From Capra hircus (taxonomy: Eukaryota > Chordata > Mammalia > Artiodactyla > Bovidae): a stretch of DNA of 64,000 nt. The stretch is from contig NC_030816.1 in assembly GCF_001704415.2 (NCBI RefSeq), positions 80,660,213-80,724,212 of the forward strand, read 5' to 3'. Shown here one piece after another: positions 11,090 through 23,156 of this stretch. Position 1 is the first letter of the stretch. Each line of letters begins with the position of its first letter. Below the pieces are notes generated by a model. That model did not search any database. It had not been told where the DNA came from and saw nothing but the letters and a program-made list of their open reading frames with translations. The translations under genes and the position numbers were made by a program.

Positions 11090-11400
11090 AAAGAGGCTTT
11101 CCAAAGAATCCACCGCGCGGTGCCTGTAACTCGCCGACGCGACGTGATTGACAGCAATTCTGTTTACACAGCACGCGCGCTCCAGGAACCGCGGTCCGGC
11201 GTTCACAAGCCGGTGCCTGCGTTCTGTTCTAGACGCTTCCTCTGGGAAGGAGCGGCCTGCGCGGGGTGAGGCGGGGCGCCCCGGCCTCCCCACCCGGCCC
11301 CCACTCGCTGGGGAGGAGGGAAACCGGTTCTCGCGCCAGCCTACCCGGGATCTGGCAGAGGAGGGCCAGGCGGGGCTCGCAGGAGGCTGTGAAAACACCA
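11090..11400. promoter_or_regulatory. CpG island about 51 kb upstream of ARID1B exon 1
   Basis: I count roughly 30 CpG sites in under 300 bases (for example the GCGCGG, CGACGCGACG and ACGCGCGC clusters at 11114-11180), in contrast with the CpG-depleted flanks. GC content stays raised from about 10690 to 12350. The density of CpG implies long-term germline hypomethylation, typical of promoters. No recognisable coding exon adjoins it, so a non-coding RNA promoter or regulatory island is the likely reading. Confidence 0.75.
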
Positions 11401-11504
11401 GGCATCTGGCTGGCACGTCCCAGGGCCTCCCTCCTCTGTCTGCATTACTGATGAGGGCCTCTGAGAGTAGGCCATCTCGGCCCCCAACCCTGCCCCACGC
11501 CCAG

Positions 11505-11516
11505 CACACACGCACG

Positions 11517-11556
<40 letters not shown>
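11505..11556. repeat. CA/CG-interrupted dinucleotide microsatellite
   Basis: CA units with CGCA interruptions at the left end, followed by about 17 uninterrupted CA units to 11555. It sits at the edge of the CpG island and is likely length-polymorphic. Confidence 0.95.
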
Positions 11557-11559
<3 letters not shown>

Positions 11560-12383
11560 ATCCACTGCGCAGGTAGGCGTCTCCAGTAGGCACCCCTCTT
11601 TCTCTGGAGGTGCTTAGTAGCCTAACTGATTGGTGCTCCAGGCCCTCCCTGAGGAGGGAATCAGAATTCGGCGTCTAGAAAGCCCTGGCCCAGGCCGAGG
11701 GAGGGAAGTCCACCTCGCCTTCGGTTGGCCCCAAATCGCTCCTTCCTTTGGGGGCCTGGCTTTTCTGTAACTAAATGGGCTACGTCCCACGTGAACCACC
11801 ACTCAGCTGCTTTCCGTGGAGTAACGGTGGGCTCTTCGGTTCAGAGTCAAGTTCATCCCCTATCAGGACATGGATACCATGCTAGGCACCTGCACGAAAA
11901 TAAGCTCACCCTGTCCTCACGCAAGGTTATGGGACTGTAACTCACGTCTGCCTAGAAAGGGAAGGGGAAAGGGTTTCGTAGGTCCTGCCTTTTGTGTCAA
12001 GTCGTACAGACTAGCTCGGACTTGCCCGCCTAGCTTTTTAAAGCTCCACGGAACCTAGACGTGACTTCAGCCTTGACCTAGCCTTTTCCCCTCCAACCAT
12101 TTCTCTCGAGCAGTCTTCCTGTCCTCCTCCGCCGCATTTCCTCGTCCTTTTTCTTTCTGCTCCCTTCCTCCACGTAGTCACATTTTTTTCCTACACGCGG
12201 GGTGGCGGGAGAGCGGAGGATGAAAGGGCGGCACGCGGGTAAATCCTATCCCATCAGGAAAGGATGAGGGCAGAGCCGGGGACTTCTGCTCCTGCTGCCA
12301 AGTTAATCTGGTACGAGAACCAGCCGGGTCGGGTCTGGACACGCTTTTCTGTTCTGCAGCTCAGAGAGGTGTGGGTTGTTGGG
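11557..12383. other. GC-rich flank of the CpG island
   Basis: Moderately CpG-rich unique sequence with no recognised gene. Confidence 0.5.
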
Positions 12384-12418
12384 TTTTTTTGTTGTTTTTC
12401 TTTTTTTTTTTTTTTTTG
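12384..12418. repeat. Poly-T tract
   Basis: T-runs separated by single G or C, with T17 at 12401-12417. Confidence 0.9.
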
Positions 12419-14679
12419 TCACTGTAACTTCAGTGATCTTCGGTGCCCCTGAAGGCAAGAGGCACACCTGAATCATAAAGCTTCAGATGAGTCGAGTTCA
12501 AAGTTTTATTTTCCCCTTTTAAAGCCCTCAATAAATTAGGCCAAAGGTAGATTGGAATCCAGCCTCCTGCCCCGCCGTTCCTCTGGGATTACTAAGGTTG
12601 GCTGAGCAATCTGCTCTTGAGAAACCAGGTGTAACGAGACCTGGGCGGAGAGATCTGGGAGTTGTTTGTCGAACTCTCTCTCTCTCTGGCCGATGCCGGA
12701 GTCTTTCTGGAGCAGTCCTGCGGGCGGGCCGCCAAGGCTCTGTGGTGTAGTTCTGGCGGACACACCAGTGAGGGGGTCACTGAATCCAGGGCTGCAGGCT
12801 CAGGACACCTCTCCGCCCTCCGCCCTCCGCCCACTTACCTTCAGCCTCATCACCTTTGGAAGCCCCGTTTGCTTATATTCAGAAAGTAATGCTTCAGAGC
12901 TCTGCCATCAACTTGAATCGAGTTGTTAGGATTAAAGGGATGTAATATAGTCAAAATGAACTTTGTGCACGAAGCTAAGTTGATCCTAAAGAAAGCAATT
13001 AATTCTCATTGTTCTCTGTTTCCTTTATCTTTATAGGGAATCTTTGTTGTTGTTGTTTTTGTTTTTGTCCTCACTCTCTGATGTTTTTACACTGCCAGCC
13101 AAATAGTTGTTTCTTTTCAAGACCCTTAAAAATTATAGTGTCAGGGATAGGCAGCAATTCCTCTTTTTTTCCCCCTTGAGCATGTATCTGCAAACCTTCT
13201 CCTGCTATAGCAACTAACGTGCTTTTTGAAACCAAGCTGCAGAGATGCCATTTGCTCTAATTTTCCAGGTTGTGCTGCTTCCCCAGAGAGCCCTCAGAGA
13301 CCCTGGGACACGTGTGTGTGTGTGTGTGTGTTAAGAAGGGACAGGAACTCAGAGCAGCAGAGGGAAGATGGCTCGAGGTGGCTTCATTTCAAACCTCTGC
13401 AATGCCCCGCTCAATCAGACCAAAATCCTGTTCTGGAAGATCCACCCACTCAAATCCGGTTCCCAACAAAACAACTGACAAAAGTAGGTGGGAGTGGGAA
13501 CTATGGAAGGATCAGCCCCCCATGGAACAGGCTGGCCAGCTTACCAGTGCCTTCCTTTTGAACAGAGTGGAACTCAGGAAAAAGAGGCTCTCTCTCATGA
13601 AGAAAACAAAAGAGAAAGCAAAGTACTTATCAAAGATAAAGGAAATCTTTTTCACTCTGCTTTGTACTGTGATGTAAACCTACTGGAAGTCAGAGCCAAC
13701 AGAACTGCAAACCCAAATTGACAAGAATATCATGCTGTCATCTCCATGGGGCTTGAAAAGAGTTGAGAAATGACTTCATTCCTCACGACCCTCCGGGACA
13801 TTCTCCAGTGATCCTCATGGTGGTCCCAGCTGTTTCTGTACCGCCGGTTATTTACTAGAGGGTGTTCTGCATAGAGAAAAAGGACCCCTTTCTACTTTAT
13901 TCCAATATAGCGGTCATTTTTTATGGCCCTTTATCTCAGTGGTCCCCAAAGCATTTTACAGAGGAATCTAAATCTATTATTAAGGGGAAAATACAGATTT
14001 TTAGGGAACTGAAATGAGAAAACCCTTTGGCTGGAATAACTTATCCTTTATTTCACAAGGCTCTCAGTAACATGGAACCTATCTAAGCGGCAAATAGATT
14101 CAAAGTCTTAGAGAAAATGACCCAAAGATTACATTTTGTTTTTACTCTTCCATTAGGTTCTTTGAGTCAATTTAGAAAGTGAGTAATATTCAAAGTGGGA
14201 TAGTCTTTCACTTACACCTTTACAAATCAACACTGACACATGTCCTTAAATAAAATTAAAAACCGACTTCTAGTCATTTAAACCATGGTGGGAAAAAAAA
14301 AAAAAAGCATTTGTTATAACCAGCAGACCAAAGGGCCATTCAGAGAGTAAGAGGTAGATGAATTAGACTGAAGGGGAAGAATGGGGATTAATCTAAATTA
14401 CTGATTGTTCCTTTCCTCAAAATTCTCTTTTGGTAAAGATTAAATTGCACCAAATATCAATCAGTTTTTTTGATGATAAGACTATCAAGCTTGTTTCATT
14501 AAACACTCTCCCATCTCTTAGAGCTATCTAAACAGGATTTTCCCATTTAGGCCCCTATCAATCCAGATTTATGAATATGCTGTAACTTGGGAGATCCTTG
14601 TATCAAATATTAATATTTGTATAGTTATTAAAGTATTTGGTGATTTGCACAGGGACTCTCAAATTAAATATAGCATGTC
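12419..14679. other. Unique sequence without a gene
   Basis: No repeat I can name over about 2.2 kb. It includes a CCGCCCT-type heptamer repeated three times at 12812-12832 and a (TG)n tract at 13311-13331. Short ORFs at 13226-13721 overlap in different frames and include the TG tract, so they are not gene-like. Confidence 0.5.
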
Positions 14680-14707
14680 ATTTATAGTCTTTTCAAAGAC
14701 TATAAAT
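14680..14707. repeat. Perfect 13-base inverted repeat (hairpin)
   Basis: Left arm ATTTATAGTCTTT at 14680-14692 and right arm AAAGACTATAAAT at 14695-14707 are exact complements separated by TC. No element or RNA gene around it is recognised. Confidence 0.95.
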
Positions 14708-16032
14708 GGAAAATTATTTTCTAACCTTTGGTCTTTGCTGGAGCAACTTGCAGGATGATTTACATTTTAAGCAGTATATATAATAATGAAACACTTTTTT
14801 AAAGTACAGCATTTAAGCAAAATATTTTACATTATATAGTGCAGTCGTTTTTCAGACTGCATTTATCCAAGGACTCTTTTCCCAAAAAATTAAATAGAAG
14901 CCAAATAAGTAAAACAGATAAAAAATGATGTTGGGGGGAGTGGGCAGTGGAGAAACAGGTTTTAGTATTGATATTTTTAACCTTTTCAAGGGCTACGGAA
15001 GCACCTTTGAGGAACACCGGAGTTCTGGGAAGTGTGAAAGCCAGTGTAGTATTGTAAGACTTATTAAAAAGAAAAAATAAAGGCCGTTTTGGAGATGACA
15101 TACCTCTTCCTTACAACTGTATGTGTGTGTTTGTGAAATCTGACTCAGATAATATCTGACTACTGTCTTTATCCTTCTTGCTCTCAGGCTGCAAATTTTG
15201 TGGCATTTTATGATAGTGCAAATGGATTCCATGTTATGAGTTTCAAATTCTTACTTTTTAAAAGAATCCTAACAAGAGGTCAGAGGGCATGTTAGGGCAA
15301 ACTACATGTGACCTCCATGAAATTATATAGATAAATATTTCTACTTTGTAGAATAACAGTAACATCTCAAGAAATGATTGTCAAATTATGATTAGGACTT
15401 TAGAGACTATTTCACCCCAAGATTCTGATCTTTTTTTCAGTTGAAAATACTGGAAGTTGAGGGACCTAAACACAGTTACAGGAGTAAATTCTAGACAGTA
15501 ACACAATTATCTTGCCCTGAGTCACACACTTTTCCCACTCTGCTGCGTGTTGCATTGTGTAAATAACAATATGAGACTTTTACAACTTGAAAATATCAGA
15601 ATTAACTATTGACTGAAATCAGTTTAATATTTCTACGTTTGTTTAGCCTAATCCAATCTGGTTCATGTTCAGTCACAGGCAAGAAACACACCTTGTGTTA
15701 GATCGAAGATCATGGAAACATCCTTAAGCAACACATGTCTCCTGCAAAAGGATTTCAGGAAGTCATCCAGGGAGACAGAGAATACTAAAATACACAAAAC
15801 TTCCATGCCTTCCTTGGAAAGCAGAGGTTGCATAAGCATGCTACGGAGACAAATTAGCAAATCCGAGGCTGAGACTGGAAGGCTGAAACTTTGGTTTGGA
15901 AGAGTCTGGTCCTTTCCCTTCCACTGAGAGCTCCTTTCACACCTACCTCCTTGAGCAGAAAGTGGGGAAAGACTGATCCAGAGGCTGACCTTCTCATAAA
16001 CCCAGAGCAAGAAATTTGGGGCTGGATGCAAA
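14708..16032. other. Unique sequence without a gene
   Basis: AT-rich single-copy-looking DNA. An open frame on the minus strand at 15669-16109 (146 codons) has no family features and spans the tandem duplication at its N-terminus. Confidence 0.5.
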
Positions 16033-16102
16033 GGTCTGTGATTGTTGATGTATGTCTTGTGTATAACGGTCTGTGATTGTTGATATATGTCTTGTGTATG
16101 TA
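16033..16102. repeat. 35-base tandem duplication
   Basis: Two adjacent copies (16033-16067 and 16068-16102) share GGTCTGTGATTGTTGAT and TATGTCTTGTGTAT, about 32 of 35 positions alike. Confidence 0.93.
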
Positions 16103-16984
16103 CTATCAAAATAAGGGAGGTTTGCGTGGTTTTTAACTAGTCCAGGGTATTTGTGCCTATGCCACATACATTTTCAAAATTACGTTAATTGGATATTTTA
16201 TTTATAAGTCACATTTCTTAAAATATACCATTCTCTGCTTGAGGCTAAGTCAGAATTGTTTGTTTAGGTTCCTTTTGAGCTTTCAAGAGAAATAGTAGAG
16301 AAGGATTTGCTATGAACCAAATTAATACTTTGGATTCCATTCTTGGTTTTTGGCAGCTTTGTTTCTGCCGGGGAATATTAGCTCCTGTAACACTAGCTGT
16401 TGTGTGTCTAATTGTATATACAATTATATTACATGTGTTTCAATATTTATAAATGCAAATGCTTTAGAGTGAACAACTACCATAGGCTTCAATGAGGCAG
16501 CCGAACAAGGGGGCAGGTCTGTAGGTGAGGTTATTCAGCCAAGTCTACAGACAGTGAGCCACAATGAGTCTCCAGCTGGGGGCTTATCTGTTGTTCAGAA
16601 TGGTTTGGTAAATGAAAGATACTTGTCTTCTCAAAAGCATCTGGGGTACTTAAGGCAATGATAATGTTTGTTATCCAGTTTATTCAGATTACATTATCCA
16701 AGTTGGCCTTGATTTTTAAATTATATGCTGTATTCAGCATATAAAGTTTCCTCAGAGTAAAGCTGAAAGGAAAAAGAAAAATGCTTATTGTCTATGATTC
16801 ACCTGTGCACCCTATTTCACGGGACTGGTGCGAAAAGCAAGTAAATTTGAAAATTGTAAGGGATGTTGCAAACTGTAAATGTTGGTGTAGATACTTGTCT
16901 GAATTATATTTCAGCACTGAAGTCAAGAGAAAACGTTCAGACGACCACTTTGACCCACTCCAGTAAAAACATATGCAACTTATT
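16103..16984. other. Unique AT-rich sequence
   Basis: No gene or nameable repeat seen. Confidence 0.5.
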
Positions 16985-17760
16985 GGGCTTTCCTTTAACA
17001 GTTTTATTGATGTATAATTTACATACTGTAGAATCCACTTGTTGTAAATAGTAAACAACTTACTGACTTTCAGTAAATGGGTGCAGTTGTGCAGCCATCA
17101 CCAGAACCCAATTTTAGAACATTTCTGTGACCCCAGAAAGTTGCCTCCTGCCCATTAGCAGTTAATCCCTTTTCTTACTCCCAGCCCCAATCACTGGTGT
17201 GCTTACTGTCCTGTAAATCGCCTTTCCCGGATATTTATATAAAAAGAGCCATACAGCTGTTGTCTTTTCCATCTGGCTCCTTTCATTTAGCATACATTTT
17301 TGAGATTCTCCCATGTTGTAGCAAGTATCAGTACTTGGGTCCTTTTTATTGCTGAGTAGAATTCCATTGTATGAGTAAACCATGTTTTGTTTATCCATTC
17401 ATCAGCTGACAGACATTTGGGTTGTTTTGAGTTCTGGGCTGTTATGAAAAATTCCACTATGAACATTCACATATATATCTTTGGACATATGTTTTCATTT
17501 CTCTTGAGTAGTGCATAGGAGTGAATTGTTGGATTTCGTGGTAAGTTTATATTTAACTTTTTAGGAAAATGCTAGTCTGTTATCCAAAGTGGCTAAATCA
17601 TTTTTTTTTCCCATCAGCAATATATGGAGGTTCCAGGTCCTCCACATTCGTGTCAGCACTTTATACTGTCTGTCTGTCTTTTTTAATCATAATCATCCTA
17701 GCAGACGCATAATGATTTCTTGCTGCAGTTTGGATTTGCATTTCCCAAATGACTAGTGAT
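16985..17760 (-). mobile_element. LINE-1 3' region, antisense, left part
   Basis: The complement of L1 3'-end phrases is clear: TTTATTGATGTATAATTTAC (17003-17022), CTGAGTAGAATTCCATTGTA (17353-17372) and TTTGTTTATCCATTCATC. It continues beyond the BovB insertion at 17761. Confidence 0.85.
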
Positions 17761-18850
17761 CTATTTCTGCTTTATTGACTACGCCAAAGCCTTTGACTGT
17801 GTGGATCACAATAAACTGTGGACAATTCTGAAAGAGATGGGAATACCAGACCACCTCACCTGCCTCTTGAGAAACCTATATGCTGGTCAGGAAGCAACAG
17901 TTAGAACTGGACATGGAACAACAGACTGGTTCCAAATAGGAAAAGTAGTACGGCAAGGCTGTATATTGTCATCCTGCTTATTTAACTTCTATGCAGAGTA
18001 CATCATGAGAAATGCTGGGCTGGAAGAAGCACAAGCTGGAATCAAGATTGCCAGGAGAAATATCAATAACCTCAGATATGCAGATGACACCACCCTTATG
18101 GCAGAAAGTGAAGAGGAACTAAAAAGCCTCTTGATGAAAGTGAAAGAGGAGAGTGAAAAAGTTGGCCTAAAGCTCAACATTCAGAAAACGAAGATCATGG
18201 CATCCGGTCCCATCACTTCATGGGAAATAGATAGGGAAACAGTGGAAACGGTATCAGACTTTATTTTGGGGGGCTCCAAAATCACTGCAGATGGTGACTG
18301 CAGCCATGAAATTCAAAGACACTTACTCCTTGGAAGGAAAGTTATGACCAACCTAGATAGCATATTCAAAAGCAGAGACATTACTTTGCCAACAAAGGTC
18401 TGCCTAGTCAAGGCTATGGTTTTTCCAGTGGTCATGTATGGATGTGAGAGTTGGACTGTGAAGAAAGCTGAGCACAGAAGAACTGATGCTTTTGAACTGT
18501 GGTATTGGAGAAGACTCTTGAGAGTCCCTTGGACTGCAAGGAAGTCCAACCAGTCCATCCTAAAGGAGATCAGTCCTGAGTGTTCATTGGAAGGACTGAT
18601 GCTAAAGCTGAAACTCTAAACTTGGCCACCTCATGCAAAAAGTTGACTCATTGGAAAAGACCCTGATGCTGGGAGGGATTGGGGGCAGGAGGAGAAGGGG
18701 ACAACAGAAGATGAGATGGCTGGATGGCATCACTGACTCGATGGACATGAGTTTGGGTGAACTCCGGGAGTTGGTGATGGACAGGGAGGCCTGGCATGCT
18801 GCGATTCATGGGGTCACAAAGAGTCGGACAAGACTGAGCAACTGAACTGA
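17761..18850 (+). mobile_element. BovB LINE with 287-codon reverse-transcriptase relic and target-site duplication
   Basis: A 5'-truncated BovB inserted in an antisense L1. The frame open from 17756 to 18619 contains IDYAKAFDCVDHNKLW (the first catalytic Asp region), the YADDTTLMAE box, the VMYGCESWTVKKAEHRRTDA segment and LRVPWTARKSNQ. A frameshift near 18615 separates the last part, which resumes at 18633 (EKTLMLGGIGG, RWLDGITDSMD). The flanks ATGACTAGTGAT (17749-17760) and ATGATTAGTGAT (18851-18862) are a 12-base duplication with one mismatch. No N-terminal endonuclease domain is present, so it cannot be autonomous. Confidence 0.96.
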
Positions 18851-18862
18851 ATGATTAGTGAT

Positions 18863-19130
18863 ACTGAACATCTTTTTGTGTGCTTATTAGACATTAGTGT
18901 ATCTTCCTTGTTGAAATGTCTATTCAAATTTTTGCCCATTAAAAAAAAAAACTAGATTGAACGCCTTATTATTGTTTGCCTTATGTTGCTTTTTTTTTTT
19001 AACTGTTAATTACCAATTCGTTTTACACTCACTTGTGTCTCTTGTATTCCCCTGGCTTCCACTATTACTAAACTCCTATACTGTTGTTTACCTTTTAGTA
19101 AATGCATTTTCTTTCCCTAGACCTGTTTAT
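18863..19130 (-). mobile_element. LINE-1 3' region, antisense, right part
   Basis: Resumes with CTGAACATCTTTTTGTGTGC (18864-18883), the phrase that follows the interrupted L1 segment in old L1 3' ends, then a CATTAAAAAAAAAAACT run. It becomes unrecognisable towards 19130. Confidence 0.65.
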
Positions 19131-19131
19131 T

Positions 19132-19715
19132 TTAAAATTTTTAAATTGAGGTGTAATTGACATGTAACATCATTTTAGTTTCAGATGTACAGCATACTTC
19201 AGTATGTGTATATATTGCAAAATGGTCATCACAATAAGTCTGGTTAACATCCATTGCCATAAATAGTTATAAAATTGTTTTTCTTGTGATGGGAACTTTT
19301 AAGATTTACTCTCTTAGCAACTTTCAAATATGCAATACAGTATTATTAATTGTAGCCATCATACGATATATTATATCCCCAGGACTGACTTATTTTTTAA
19401 GTGGAAGTTTGTACCTCCTTTTGACCTCCTTCAATTTAACAGTCCTCACCCCAGCCTCTAGCCACACCAACCTATTCATCATATGAATGAGCTATTTTTT
19501 TTAGAGTCCACATATAAGTGAGATCATATGGTATTTGTCTTTCTCTGACTTATTTCACTTAGCATAATGCCCTCAAAGTCCATGCATGTTATCACAAATG
19601 GCAAGATTTCCTTTTTGTGGCTGAATAGTACTCCATTGTATCGTAACATGTACCGCATTTTCTTTATCTATTCATCCATCTCATCCATCAATGGACACTT
19701 TCCCCAAACTTGATT
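19132..19715 (-). mobile_element. Second LINE-1 3' end, antisense
   Basis: AAATTGAGGTGTAATTGACA (19143-19162), AACATCCATTGCCATAAATA (19247-19266), CACATATAAGTGAGATCATA (19510-19529) and GGCTGAATAGTACTCCATTG (19619-19638) are in the order of an L1MA-like 3' end read in reverse. Confidence 0.88.
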
Positions 19716-22387
19716 TTTGAATTACCTCAAGAGGATGAGCACTTGTGCTTTCTATACTTTATGTTTTACAAACTAGGCCTACAATATAAAATTATCACAT
19801 AAATGATAAACTCATAATCTTTATGGTAATACTTTCAACACCTGGTATCATAATTTAGTGAACTGAGTTGAATTTTGTTTCTTCATTACTTATTTTGTAC
19901 ATCAGAGTTTTCAGGTTTAAAACCATTTTTGAGAAGAAGGGATGCTTCAGAGTACAAAGTTGGACAAACAGATTTAATTATCAAGAAAAATTAAAAGCGA
20001 TTCTGAGGAAATATTAATATTTTATGGTAATTAATGCATTTAAATAAAATTTAAAATTTAGTTATTTTTTTCTGCAAATGTCCCTAAGTCCCTTAACAAA
20101 AATAGCAAAACACAAAACATAATTAATCACAAATAGTCAATGCTCTCAAGTGTGCCTACAAGTGGGTAGAAAGTGAGTAGAAAGCAAACAAATACCTAAC
20201 TATCATCAGTACTCTGGACCCAAAATAAAAGATTTCAAATTATCAACATAGATTTACTTATGTATAAGTCTGAGTGTAAAACAAAAACAACTTTTCCTAT
20301 AACTGGTAAATAATAGGGGGGGAAAAAAAACTTTTGAGCCTTGCCTGGAAGGATGCCAAAGATATACACTTGAGAATATTTTAAGGTAATTAGCATTTTT
20401 GTCTCTGTGTCAGTAAAAATAGGCTTTTGCCTGCTACTAATTTTCTTTGGGTTAGTGAGACCATTGTATGAATGAAGGGCTGTTAAAGGCCATTTATATT
20501 GTGCAAACAGAGGCACAAATTAGAGGGCATGTTAATAAGGAGAGGGGGCTTATGAGTGCTCAATTATGAGCCCAGAACCTGTTTCTATTTTAGGGGGATA
20601 GAAAACACATCAATCTTGCTTTTAGAATATTTTCAATTAAAATGAATAGCACATGGCACACTAGGAACCAGCAAAGGCTGCAGCCATGTGGATTTTGAAT
20701 AATTCTTACAAACCATCTTAGTATCAAAACTGAATACGTATAATGGGCTGAAATATAATTTGGGATCCCAGAAGACCAAAGTCCCTGAGCTGCATAAGAA
20801 ATTCTAAAGGAAGAGAAGTATAAAACTGGACCATCTGTTTCACTCTTTAGCATACAACCTTTGGAGTAGAATATTTGGAGGAGGACGCTGTTTAAAACCT
20901 GAATAGGGATGAAATATAGTGCCTGCACTCCCAACATGTCATTAACCTCCTCTCTCCTAAGTATAATCAATAGCGTCTGCAAGCCTAGTTCCCCATGTGA
21001 AAAGCAAAGCACAGCGTTAGCCGAGCAGAGGTTCACGTCTCCCTCCACCAAGACAATAGTGAGTAGATTACTCTCTGGCCCTAGGCAGTGCCTCCTGCCT
21101 AACAGGGGGTGCAGAGGGAGGCATCCACTCTGCACAATTTGCATGTGCAACTCATGTATTAGCGGCATATCCAGTTTGCCCCGTTTTAGCCACTACCTCC
21201 AATCACATGAAAATATGTAATTTTATATGTACTTATGAAAACATTTCCAGATGCCCCCAAAGCTGCATTTTCCCCTATATAAAATGCCTATTTTATAATT
21301 ATAGCTAACAGGTAACCAGCATTCACATGGTGTTCATGGAGTGGAAAACCACTAAAGAAAGCAGCAAAGGGTGACAAGAAGGAGTGCCTTTGGTCTCAAA
21401 GCAGAAAAGCCATCACCCCCGAAGGCTATTCAGTAAGTCCAGTGCTGAGCTTCTGCAAACCATGATTGTATTGGATTTGGGGCCTTTCTTTTTCAGGTGG
21501 CGCTAGTCCTCTCTTGAAATCTTTGTAACTATTACGGCTGAAGTGCCATTTAAAGAAAAAGAAAGGCAAAGAAATGAGCTAAAGGAAGCCATGGTGAGTC
21601 GTTTGTCAATGTATCCTTTCTTGAGCTCATGGGGGAATCAGGCTTCACGGTGGTGGGATCACAGGCTTTATTTTGAATTTGTCTGTTATAACCTTAAAGC
21701 TTTCTTCAAGGGAGATACATAGGGTTCATGCCTGATATACAGAGTCTGTTGCTATGGAAAGGTTTGTGCTTAACCACATTACAGTGTTCCGTGAGGAGCA
21801 GGGGAATCGGGGTATCAGTTCATCTCTTTTTAAAACCATACCTTTTATGGGATAAAACAAAATAAAACAAAAATGTGTACAGCACATACTTCTGACATTG
21901 GAAAACAATTTTAAGGGCCTTTTTGTATCGTGTGTATCAAGAAGTCATTCTGCATCCTAAGATTCACAATAAGTAATGTCATACATGGCAATTACTCAGT
22001 ATATTAGCTAATCTCCTCTGATGTTTTCATCTCTAAATTCATTTCCTTGTGACATTTATCATTTCTACCTGAATATCTGCTGTTGGCTCCACAAGACAGC
22101 TTCTCCTTTCGGCTGGTTGCCTAGTGCCCTATTCTTAGTGAACGGTTTCTTGTAAGATGGCACAATGAGTGTTCACTGACCTGAGTCCTCTGTTCAAAGA
22201 CAGAAAAGTGGAGGCTGTCCTGCCATGAAAATCTTGGCTTTTCTGGGAAAATGAACCATTGCTTAATCCAAAAATGTTCAGCTTTTACATCTTTCTTTGT
22301 ATCAAAGATGGCAATGTATTGTTTGTTTCATGTTTCAAGAGGAATATATTGTATGGTGCTAACTCCTACCCTTGTAGGAACATTTAC
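19716..22387. other. 2.7 kb of mostly unique sequence
   Basis: AT-rich single-copy-looking DNA. The minus-strand frame at 20590-21168 (192 codons) is the longest outside repeats and GC islands but has no recognisable domain. A CTCF-core-like CAGGTGGCGCTAG sits at 21494-21506. No gene is supported. Confidence 0.5.
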
Positions 22388-22628
22388 TGGTTCAGGACAT
22401 GGAGCCTAGAGTCAGACCACCAGGATGTGCCTTTGGATACACCATGTGTAGCCTGTGTGATCTTGGGCAGGCTCCTGAACCTTTTTTTGCCTGTTTCTGC
22501 ATCTATGACACTGGGTTAATAATAGTATCTATTTCACGTAGTTGAAGTGGAACTAAATGAGATAGTTCTGGTAAAGCACTGAAAATAGTGCCTGGCACAT
22601 AGTAGGTATGCAGTAAGTGTTTGTGTAT
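22388..22628 (+). mobile_element. MIR SINE, near full length
   Basis: Reads CATGGAGCCTAGAGTCAGAC (22398-22417), TGTGATCTTGGGCAGGCTCC, ACTAAATGAGATAGTTCTGG and GTGCCTGGCACATAGTAGGT (22589-22608), the whole MIR order from tRNA-like part to 3' end. Confidence 0.92.
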
Positions 22629-22951
22629 TATGATGTGGAATGTCTTCATCATCCTGCAATTTTTAATCTTGATTTTCCCGTGGATATGCAACCATTTCCA
22701 TTAATTCAAAAGAATTTTAAATGGTAGAATCTGGAGCAGGGTGGCAGGATGTTTGAAAACATTTGCTGTTTCCCCAAAATAATACTAAGAGTATAATTGA
22801 AGGCTTCCCCATACCTGTAAGGACCACTTTGCCTTTCAGTCTGCAATAACGATGATTCCCACTTTGCCCATTGTCCTGCTGAAAGCTCCTTTTTGGTTCC
22901 AGATAATATAAATGTAAAAACAGTTTGTCTAGAGGTATATGTGTTACATAT

Positions 22952-23141
22952 GCGCACTCAGTCGTGTCCAACTCTGCAACCCTATGAAATGTAGCCCACC
23001 AGACTCCTCTGTCCATAGAACTTAACAAGCAGCAATACGGGAGTAGGTTGCCATTTCCCCCTCTAATCTTCCCAACTCAGAGAGTGACTCATGACTGCAT
23101 TGTAGGCAGATTCTTTACCGCTTGGGCCATCAGGGAAGACC
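22952..23141 (-). mobile_element. Diverged Bov-tA SINE with 15-base target-site duplication
   Basis: Tail complement CACTCAGTCGTGTCCAACTC near 22956; head complement GGCCATCAGGGAAG to about 23138. An exact 15-base repeat ATATGTGTTACATAT lies at 22937-22951 and 23142-23156. The body is diverged yet the duplication is intact. Confidence 0.95.
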
Positions 23142-23156
23142 ATATGTGTTACATAT

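Noticed and set aside
11039..11593. 184-codon minus-strand frame across the CpG island
   Set aside because: It spans the CA microsatellite (CVCVCV repeats) and GC-rich DNA with few stops; overlapping frames exist on the other strand.
20590..21168. 192-codon minus-strand open frame in unique DNA
   Set aside because: No recognisable domain or conserved motif. A rough expectation for a 64 kb window is that one frame of this length can arise by chance. A codon-conservation test would decide.
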